Shown here one piece after another: positions 57,339 to 64,000 of a DNA stretch of 64,000 nucleotides. Source of the DNA: an uncultured Clostridia bacterium. GTDB taxonomy: Bacteria; Bacillota; Clostridia; Christensenellales; Borkfalkiaceae. Location of the stretch: contig CAMWME010000005.1 of the NCBI GenBank assembly GCA_947175325.1, forward strand, positions 20,960-84,959. The letters run 5' to 3'. A program made the position numbers and the translations under genes. The notes below the pieces were generated by a model. The model was not told the DNA's origin and did no database searches. It was given only the letters and a program-made list of their open reading frames with translations. Position 1 is the first letter of the stretch, and each line of letters opens with the position of its first letter.

Positions 57339-57451
57339 AATTATTATACCCGTAAATTTTTAATTAATGACAAAAACGAAACAATATAAAAATAATTTCG
57401 GCGCGGGGGAAAATTGCGTTTTTTGCCCGCGCACCGAATTTTATTTACTCT

Positions 57452-58468
57452 TTATATAATCACGCCGAAGCTGATGAAAACTACCACGCTGCAATACAGC
57501 ATACTGTCAAATCTGTCCAAAATGCCGCCGTGTCCGGGAAGAAGGTTGCCCATATCCTTGACGCCGCACTCCCTCTTTAACGCGCTTTCGAAAAGGTCGC
57601 CTATCTGCGCCATAAACGAGGTTACGAGTCCCACGAGCACGAACGAGAGTAGCGCGGGGAATGTTGCGCTTCTTACCGTCAAATCAACGCCGTTAAAGCC
57701 GGTGTAGATAATTTGTCCGTTGACCCCGCCGAGGCAGTACATAAGGTAGTAAACTGCAATCGCGCCGAGCACGCCGCCTATTATTCCGCCCACCGCGCCG
57801 ATAACCGTCTTGTTAGGGGAAAGCTGAGGCGCAAGCTTCAAGGGCACGAATTTTTTCAATGAGCTTCCTATGACGAACGCGCCGGTATCCGTCAACACGG
57901 GCACCATAAACACGAGCAGTATCGCCGCCATAGAGTTGTTGTCTAAATGGTTAATCGCCGAAAGAAGGGTTGAAAGCACGCCGCAGTACAGCATGCAGAA
58001 AATGCAGTAAATAGTACCTTTTACCGAGCTTTTTCTGTGGTCGAACACTGAGGTTGCGGCAAGGAACATTACGTAAACCGTAAACGCGCAAGCCATAGCA
58101 AGCAAGCCGCCGTTCATAGCCATTTCAACTACGGTGAAAAGGGGTACCGCCATAGCGCAGAAAGCAATGGTAATTGCGCGCTGAGGCGTAGAAATTTTAC
58201 AGTTAATGCCGCTCTCGGAACGGTCTATCGCACGCAAAAACTCGTATGCGCCGATAACCGAAACGGCGGTAAACACCATATCGAACCCGATAGAGCCCCA
58301 ACCGCCGGGCACGTTGCCTTGGGGCACGCACCATTTAAGCGCGCACATTGCTATCCAAACTACCACGTAGCAAACCGCGGTAATTACGCGCTTTTGAAGG
58401 GAAGTCAAGCCCTTCTTTTTATTTCCGTTTTCAACGGGCTCAACGCCCCGTACTTCTTGTTCTGCCAA
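57452..58468 (-). CDS. cdsA: Phosphatidate cytidylyltransferase
   Basis: LSPNKTVIGAVGGIIGGVLGA; GVKDMGNLLPGHGGILDRFDSM. Confidence 0.96.
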   Translation of the reverse strand: MAEQEVRGVEPVENGNKKKGLTSLQKRVITAVCYVVVWIAMCALKWCVPQGNVPGGWGSIGFDMVFTAVSVIGAYEFLRAIDRSESGINCKISTPQRAITIAFCAMAVPLFTVVEMAMNGGLLAMACAFTVYVMFLAATSVFDHRKSSVKGTIYCIFCMLYCGVLSTLLSAINHLDNNSMAAILLVFMVPVLTDTGAFVIGSSLKKFVPLKLAPQLSPNKTVIGAVGGIIGGVLGAIAVYYLMYCLGGVNGQIIYTGFNGVDLTVRSATFPALLSFVLVGLVTSFMAQIGDLFESALKRECGVKDMGNLLPGHGGILDRFDSMLYCSVVVFISFGVII

Positions 58469-58485
58469 AATAGATATTCCTTTTT

Positions 58486-59172
58486 TTAAATTTTTCCGAA
58501 GCGGCGTTCACGCTTTGCATACTCTGCAAGAGCCTTGTCAAGCTCCCCTTCGTCAAAGTCGGGGAATAGCGTATCCGTGAAATACAGCTCGGAATAAGCC
58601 GCTTGATACAATAGGAAGTTTGAAAGCCGCATCTCTCCGCCCGTCCTTATAATCAAGTCAGGCTCGGGCACGCCGTTCGTGTACAAAAAAGCTTCAAGCC
58701 CACTCGCGTCAAGCTTTTCGCCCTTTTCTATTGCCAAGTTACAAGCCCGCAATATTTCAGAACGCGCCCCGTAATTAATTGCAAAAATAAGCGTAAACGC
58801 GGGGTCTTTGGGCGAATTCTTTTCGCCGTCGGTTAAAAGCGCTTGCACGTCCTCGGGCAGCGCCGTGATATCGCCTATCACTTTAACGCCCGCGCCGCTT
58901 TTATACAGTTTTTGCACGTTCTTAGTAAAATATTTGCGGAAAAGTCCGAATAAGCCTTCCAGCTCTTCTTGCGGGCGCAGAAGGTTTTCCGTTGAAAGAG
59001 TATAAACCGTAAGATACTTAACCCCTCGGGCTTTGGCGTGCTCGGCAATTTTAATCATCGCGTTCATACCCGCGTTGTGCCCAAAAGAGCGGGGCATAAG
59101 CCGCTTTTTCGCCCATCTGCCGTTGCCGTCCATTATAAGCCCGATATGCAAGGGAATTTTATTTTCGTCCAT
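58486..59172 (-). CDS. uppS: Isoprenyl (undecaprenyl diphosphate) synthase
   Basis: HIGLIMDGNGRWAKKRLMPRSFGHNAGM; LIIRTGGEMRLSNFLLYQAAYSELYF. Confidence 0.97.
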   Translation of the reverse strand: MDENKIPLHIGLIMDGNGRWAKKRLMPRSFGHNAGMNAMIKIAEHAKARGVKYLTVYTLSTENLLRPQEELEGLFGLFRKYFTKNVQKLYKSGAGVKVIGDITALPEDVQALLTDGEKNSPKDPAFTLIFAINYGARSEILRACNLAIEKGEKLDASGLEAFLYTNGVPEPDLIIRTGGEMRLSNFLLYQAAYSELYFTDTLFPDFDEGELDKALAEYAKRERRFGKI

Positions 59173-59174
59173 TA

Positions 59175-59747
59175 TTAAACGGTCATTATCTCCTTTTCCT
59201 TAGCCGCAACTGCCGCGTCGATTTCGGCAACCGCGTCGGAAACCGCCTTTTCAACTTCCTTTTCGCAAGACGAGTATTCGTCCTCGGAAAGAACTTTATC
59301 AGTCTTTAATTTTTTAAGCTGTTCAAGTGCGTCGCGGCGGATATTGCGCTCGGCAACCTTCGCGTCCTCGCCCATTTTGCGAACTTGCTTGGAAAGCTCT
59401 TTTCTTCTCTCCTCGGTAAGCTGAGGGAACGCAAGGCGGATAACCTTGCCGTCGTTGGTGGGAGTTATCCCGATGTTCGACTGCTGCAACGCCTTTTCGA
59501 TACCCTTTAAAAGGGATACGTCCCAAGGCGCGATAACGAGGCATCTGCCCTCTTGCACGGATATATTCGAGGTCTGCGTTACGGGCGTAGGCGCGCCGTA
59601 ATAGTCAACCATAACCTTATCCAAGATATGGGGGTTAGCTCTGCCCGCGCGGACGGCAGCGTATTCTTCCTTTAAAACGCTTACGGTTTTGGTAAGCTTG
59701 TCGTCCAAAATTAAAAGTATTTCTTCAACTTGCTCGTTATCTATCAT
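59175..59747 (-). CDS. frr: Ribosome recycling factor
   Basis: VRAGRANPHILDKVMVDYYGAPTPVTQTSNISV. Confidence 0.98.
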   Translation of the reverse strand: MIDNEQVEEILLILDDKLTKTVSVLKEEYAAVRAGRANPHILDKVMVDYYGAPTPVTQTSNISVQEGRCLVIAPWDVSLLKGIEKALQQSNIGITPTNDGKVIRLAFPQLTEERRKELSKQVRKMGEDAKVAERNIRRDALEQLKKLKTDKVLSEDEYSSCEKEVEKAVSDAVAEIDAAVAAKEKEIMTV

Positions 59748-59749
59748 AA

Positions 59750-60334
59750 TTATTCCCCTTTATTTTCTGAATTTATATCGTTTGCTTCAACCGCTTTGGT
59801 TGCGGATTTTTTATCCATTAAATAAACCGTTAAAAGCACGGCTGCGATAACCGTAAAATATACGAGCTGCGGAATAAGCACCGCCATAACGCCCGAATAA
59901 ATTGCATATTTTTGACTTATCTGATAACTCGTAGTTATATAATGAGGAAACTTATCAGCGTAATATTCGTAGCTCTTATTATAGTCGCCTTGCCATACGT
60001 AACTTGCCGCAATTATAAAAGCAAGAAATGCCGCCACAACAACCAAACTTATTACAAGGCACGCCGTCTTTGCTTTTTGATTTTTAACTATAAACGAAGC
60101 TATGCCCGACGCAACCCCCGTAAACGCAACGATAGCCGCAACGACCAAAATTATTGCAAGCGGCTTTTGCAACGAAGTATAATACTGACTGGGTTTATCG
60201 TCGCTTCCGGAAAACGGTGTGTTGCTGAACATGTCGATTGAGTTGTACAAAAGCGAAACCGCACCCGCCAAAGCCGCGATAAGCGCGATTATTAAAACTA
60301 CTGCAAGTACCTTTTTCTTATCTAACTTTTCCAT
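59750..60334 (-). CDS. Hypothetical 194-aa polytopic membrane protein between frr and pyrH
   Basis: About four hydrophobic segments; no family recognised. Confidence 0.7.
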   Translation of the reverse strand: MEKLDKKKVLAVVLIIALIAALAGAVSLLYNSIDMFSNTPFSGSDDKPSQYYTSLQKPLAIILVVAAIVAFTGVASGIASFIVKNQKAKTACLVISLVVVAAFLAFIIAASYVWQGDYNKSYEYYADKFPHYITTSYQISQKYAIYSGVMAVLIPQLVYFTVIAAVLLTVYLMDKKSATKAVEANDINSENKGE

Positions 60335-60345
60335 ACTACACCGCC

Positions 60346-61056
60346 TTATTTATTGTCAATAAGCGTTCCTAATTTTTCGCCGCAGACTGCGCGGATAATC
60401 GAGTTCTTTTCGTCAAGCCCGAACGCAAGCACGGGAATATCGTTTTCCATACACATCGTGGCGGCGGTAGTATCCATCACCTTGATGCCGTTGTTTATAA
60501 TATCGATATAATTAATATGCTCGTATTTTTTCGCGTTGGGGTTAAGCTTGGGGTCGCTGTCGTATATTCCGTCGATATTCTTCGCCATAAGTAAAAGGTC
60601 GGCTTGAATTTCGCACGCCCTAAGCGCACCCGCGGTATCGGTTGAAAAGTACGGGCTGCCCGTGCCGCAAGCAATGATAACTACGCGCCCCTTTTCGAAA
60701 TGGTTTAAGGTCTTTCTTAAAATGAACGGCTCTGCAAGCGAGGTCATAATAAGCGCGGTTTGAACGCGGGTGGGTATCCCGTTTTGTTCAAGCGCGTCCA
60801 TCATTGCAAGCGAGTTCATAACCGTTGCCAGCATACCCATATGGTCTGCGGTGGTTCTGTCCATCTGCTTGCCTTGTCTGCCGCGCCAGAAGTTTCCGCC
60901 GCCGATAACCAAGGCAACTTGAACGCCCATATCGTGAACGGTTTTAATCTGTTCGACAACCTTTGAAATTACGCTTTCGTCCAGCCCGTGCCCTTGCGGA
61001 CCCGCCAAGGCCTCGCCCGAAAGCTTTATAAGCACCCTCTTATACTTAGGCGTCAT
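60346..61056 (-). CDS. pyrH: UMP kinase
   Basis: RVLIKLSGEALAGPQGHGLD; VIGGGNFWRGRQG; TDTAGALRACEI. Confidence 0.98.
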   Translation of the reverse strand: MTPKYKRVLIKLSGEALAGPQGHGLDESVISKVVEQIKTVHDMGVQVALVIGGGNFWRGRQGKQMDRTTADHMGMLATVMNSLAMMDALEQNGIPTRVQTALIMTSLAEPFILRKTLNHFEKGRVVIIACGTGSPYFSTDTAGALRACEIQADLLLMAKNIDGIYDSDPKLNPNAKKYEHINYIDIINNGIKVMDTTAATMCMENDIPVLAFGLDEKNSIIRAVCGEKLGTLIDNK

Positions 61057-61154
61057 TTTAACCCTCTTAAAGTTTATTTATATTTTCTTCGCAATATTAT
61101 AACAGATACGCACTAAAAAATCAACCGCATTTACAAATTATGGAAAAAATATAA

Positions 61155-61190
61155 AAATCGGCGCGGAGTACAAACTCCGCGCCGCTTATA
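61155..61190 (-). terminator. GC-rich hairpin between pyrH and tsf
   Basis: cggcgcggagtacaaactccgcgccg. Confidence 0.55.
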
Positions 61191-61197
61191 TGCGTTT

Positions 61198-62100
61198 TTA
61201 CTTTTTCATTGCTTCGATTTGCTTAGCTACTTCGTCTTGCAAGTTCTCGCTCTTCTTTGCGAGGCCCTCGCCCATTTCAAAGCGAGCGAAACGGGCAACC
61301 GTGAACTTGTTGCCGATAACTTGGGAAATCTTTTGACTATCGTCCTTTACGAAGGGTTGGTCAACGAGGCAGTTCTCGGAATAGAACTTGCCCATCTTGC
61401 CGTCGATAATCTTTTCAAGGATTTCCTTGGGCTTCTTCGCGTTCTTGGGGTCGTTCTGCATCTGAACGAGCATAATCTCTTTTTCTTTTGCAATAACTTC
61501 TGCGGGAACTTCGTCGGACTTTACGTAGCCGGGCTTAGCAGCCGCAATCTGTAAAGCTATATCGTGCAAAGTTTCTTCGCTGCCTTCTTTGAAGTCAACG
61601 GCGTCAACCATAACGCCGACCTTGCCGCCCATGTGGATATAGGTTTCAATCTTGCCCTTGGTTTCGTAAATTTCGAAACGGCGGATAGAAATCTTTTCAC
61701 CTATAACCGCGGTTGCGTTGGTGATATAATCTTTAACGGTTGCGCCTTCAAGCTTGCACGCGTTGAGCGCGTCAACGTCAGCGGGCTTGTTTTCAGCGAT
61801 AACCTTTGCAACGGCGTCAACTATGCCGTGGAATTTTTCGCCGCGGGATACGAAGTCGCTTTCGCAGTTGATTTCAACCAAAACGCCGATGCCGCACTTG
61901 TCGCAAACGTAAGCGCCTACGACGCCCTCTGCCGCAATTCTGCCTTCCTTTTTAACAGCCTTTGCAATGCCTCTTTCACGAAGAAGCTCAGCCGCTTTTT
62001 CCATATTGCCGTCTGCGTCGGTCAAAGCCTTTTTGCAGTCCAACATACCCGCGCCGCTCTTTTCGCGGAGCTCCATTACGTCCTTAGCCGTGAATGCCAT
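61198..62100 (-). CDS. tsf: Elongation factor Ts
   Basis: FTAKDVMELREKSGAGMLDCKKALTDADGNMEKAAELLRERG. Confidence 0.98.
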   Translation of the reverse strand: MAFTAKDVMELREKSGAGMLDCKKALTDADGNMEKAAELLRERGIAKAVKKEGRIAAEGVVGAYVCDKCGIGVLVEINCESDFVSRGEKFHGIVDAVAKVIAENKPADVDALNACKLEGATVKDYITNATAVIGEKISIRRFEIYETKGKIETYIHMGGKVGVMVDAVDFKEGSEETLHDIALQIAAAKPGYVKSDEVPAEVIAKEKEIMLVQMQNDPKNAKKPKEILEKIIDGKMGKFYSENCLVDQPFVKDDSQKISQVIGNKFTVARFARFEMGEGLAKKSENLQDEVAKQIEAMKK

Positions 62101-62113
62101 ATTATCGTCCTCC

Positions 62114-62944
62114 TTACTCTGCCTTAGCCTCTTCGGTCTTCTTCTTTCTTGCGGGCTTCTTTACTTCTTCAACGGGCTCGTCCTTTACGACTTCCGCCGC
62201 CGCAACAACCTCTTCGATAGAAGTGGGTTCACCCTCTTCCTCAACGGGAAGAACGGGCGTTTCGCCTTGGTTTGCCTCGATAACTGCGTTAGCGATAACG
62301 GAAGCAATAAGCTTAACCGCACGGATAGCGTCGTCGTTACCGGGGATAACGTAGTCGATAAGGTCGGGGTCGCAGTTCGTATCGGTGATAGCAACGATGG
62401 GAATATTGAGCTTGCGCGCTTCCGCAACTGCAATGTCCTCGATATGGGGGTCAACCACGAACATAACGCCGGGAAGCTTGTTCATATCGCGGATACCGCC
62501 GAGGTTAGCTTGAAGCTTTTCGTATTCTTCTTTAAGTTTGGCAACTTCCTTTTTGGGAAGAAGGTCGAACTCGCCGTTTTGTTCCATCTTTTCGATTTTA
62601 ACCATTCTCTCGATACGGGTGCGAATGGTCTTGAAGTTGGTCAGCGTACCGCCGAGCCAACGCGAGTTCACGTAGTACATACCGCAACGCTCAGCCTCTT
62701 CCTTAACGGCGTCCTGAGCTTGCTTTTTGGTGCCGACGAAAAGAATGGTTTTGCCTTGCTTTGCCTCTTCGCAAACGAACTTGTACGCCTCTTCAATCAA
62801 ATCGACGGTAAGCTGTAAGTCGATGATATGAATGTCGTTTCTTGCCGCATAAATGTACTTGGACATTTTGGGGTTCCATTTTCTCGTCTGGTGCCCGAAG
62901 TGTACGCCCGCTTCGAGCAGTTGTTTCATAGATATAACTGCCAT
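62114..62944 (-). CDS. rpsB: 30S ribosomal protein S2
   Basis: [41 protein letters not shown]. Confidence 0.98.
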   Translation of the reverse strand: MAVISMKQLLEAGVHFGHQTRKWNPKMSKYIYAARNDIHIIDLQLTVDLIEEAYKFVCEEAKQGKTILFVGTKKQAQDAVKEEAERCGMYYVNSRWLGGTLTNFKTIRTRIERMVKIEKMEQNGEFDLLPKKEVAKLKEEYEKLQANLGGIRDMNKLPGVMFVVDPHIEDIAVAEARKLNIPIVAITDTNCDPDLIDYVIPGNDDAIRAVKLIASVIANAVIEANQGETPVLPVEEEGEPTSIEEVVAAAEVVKDEPVEEVKKPARKKKTEEAKAE

Positions 62945-63114
62945 AATTATTCCTCCGTTTAACCTCCTTAAAGGCGCGGCTTATCGGTACTTAAAGCGGC
63001 ATTAAAGATTTTACCGCCACGGGGTACCCGCCCTTTAAGTGTGAATTTACAGCTTTCACATTTTAACAAATAATATTTTATTTGTAAAGCGCTTTTTTGC
63101 AGTTTTTGAAAAAG

Positions 63115-63143
63115 TTGACAATGCGGGCGGATAAATTTATAAT
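63115..63143 (+). promoter_or_regulatory. Consensus sigma-A promoter 9 bp from the SDR start codon
   Basis: TTGACA (63115-63120), 17 bp, TATAAT (63138-63143); ATG at 63153. Confidence 0.85.
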
Positions 63144-63152
63144 TTAACCGTT

Positions 63153-63929
63153 ATGAAGTTTACCGATAAAGTTGTAATTATAACGGGCGCAACGAGCGGC
63201 ATAGGGCTTGCTACCGCTAAGCTGTTTTTGAAAAACGGCTGTAAGGTTTACGGCGTTGCAAGAAAGCCTTACGCGGGAAACGACTTCCCTTGCTACTCCG
63301 CCTCCGTTTGCGACTACGAAGAAATTAAAAGAATTTTCAAGGAAGTTTACGGGCGCGAGGGTCGCGTTGATATTTTAATAAACAACGCGGGCATGGGTAT
63401 TGCGGGGGCTATGGAAGAAGCTTCTGCCGAGCGTATAGAGCAAATCGTAGGCGTGAACTTGACCGCGCCTTGCGTTTTAAGCGGTGCGATTATACCCTAT
63501 ATGACGGCGGGCGGAAAGATTATAAATATTTCTTCCGTCGGCGGAATAATGCCCCTCCCCTATCAAGCAATGTATTCGGCAACCAAGGCGGGCACGGAGG
63601 TTTTCTCCCGCGCGCTTGCCAACGAGGTCAAGCCCTACAAAATAAAGGTTTGCGCCGTTCTGCCCGGGGATACGAAAACGGGCTTTACCGATGCAAGGGT
63701 TTGCGAGGGCGAAAACGAGCGGGCGAAAAAGTCGGTTGCAAAAATGGCGCACGACGAAACTCACGGCAAAAGCCCCGAAAGCGTTGCAAAGATTATTTTA
63801 AAAGTTGCCAAAAAGAAAAACCCGCCTTTGCGGGTTACGGTCGGCGGGTCGTATAAGCTTTTGGTATTTTTACAGCGCATACTGCCCGTAAAGTTAGTTA
63901 ATTTTATAATAGGAAAAATGTATACATAA
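63153..63929 (+). CDS. SDR family NAD(P)-dependent oxidoreductase
   Basis: VVIITGATSGIGLATAKLFLKNG; INNAGMGIAGAMEE; YSATKAG (YxxxK). Confidence 0.96.
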   Translation: MKFTDKVVIITGATSGIGLATAKLFLKNGCKVYGVARKPYAGNDFPCYSASVCDYEEIKRIFKEVYGREGRVDILINNAGMGIAGAMEEASAERIEQIVGVNLTAPCVLSGAIIPYMTAGGKIINISSVGGIMPLPYQAMYSATKAGTEVFSRALANEVKPYKIKVCAVLPGDTKTGFTDARVCEGENERAKKSVAKMAHDETHGKSPESVAKIILKVAKKKNPPLRVTVGGSYKLLVFLQRILPVKLVNFIIGKMYT

Positions 63930-63930
63930 A

Positions 63931-63970
63931 AGAAGCCGCGCCGCGTAATAGCCGCGCGGCTTTTTAGTTT
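63931..63970 (+). terminator. Terminator after the SDR gene
   Basis: gaagccgcgccgcgtaatagccgcgcggcttttt. Confidence 0.7.
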
Positions 63971-64000
63971 GATTTGAGTTTAGTTTTTGTTAAACAACCA

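Noticed and set aside
57402-57440. GC-rich hairpin between dxr and cdsA as a new element
   Set aside because: Probably an ordinary intergenic hairpin/terminator; no second copy noticed.
59613-59640. Copy of the CCCCCATAT motif in frr
   Set aside because: NPHILDK is a conserved RRF segment, so similarity may simply reflect protein conservation; not counted as a firm copy.
61967-62818. Plus-strand 283-aa ORF
   Set aside because: Antisense to rpsB and tsf.
1-64000. CRISPR arrays, tRNA or rRNA genes, transposases, integrases, phage genes
   Set aside because: No regularly spaced direct repeats, recognisable RNA genes or mobile-element proteins were seen on either strand.

Overview
This 64 kb window looks like a core-genome segment of a Clostridia/Firmicutes-like bacterium. 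Most genes are on the minus strand: rpsL-rpsG-fusA (fusA cut by the left edge), recG, fakA-like, asp23, rpe/rlmN/rsmB/fmt/def/priA/rpoZ/gmk/yicC, ddl/murF, tsaB/tsaE/rimI, trxA/hisS, hslVU/trmFO/topA/dprA/comM, rplS, yraN/rnhB/rbgA/trmD/rimM/khpA/rpsP/ffh/ylxM, and rseP/dxr/cdsA/uppS/frr/pyrH/tsf/rpsB. I saw no prophage, CRISPR array, transposase, rRNA or tRNA. The interesting content is mostly non-coding. (1) A dispersed ~27-30 bp motif (about GATWGACCCCCATATATGCYTNAAATAACG) recurs roughly 15-20 times, inside unrelated genes and between genes. In several unrelated proteins it is read as nearly the same peptide ([KY][LF]x[HYD]Ix[GA]), so it looks like a DNA-level signal (uptake-, Chi- or architecture-like) or a tiny coding-compatible repeat. 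(2) A structured repeat with a conserved GAG-stem-loop-UGA module occurs three times. One copy appears to sit inside the P3 arm of a divergent TPP-type riboswitch upstream of an N-terminally extended ThiT-like transporter. (3) A ~390 nt transcript has a consensus promoter and an intrinsic terminator but no recognised family. (4) A small XRE repressor locus has overlapping divergent -35 boxes inside one palindrome and a predicted leaderless repressor mRNA. (5) A 30-codon small ORF lies under a strong promoter preceded by an array of TTAACAT half-sites. (6) A leader ORF plus an antiterminator/terminator switch precedes corA. All calls come from reading sequence and ORF translations; no searches were run.
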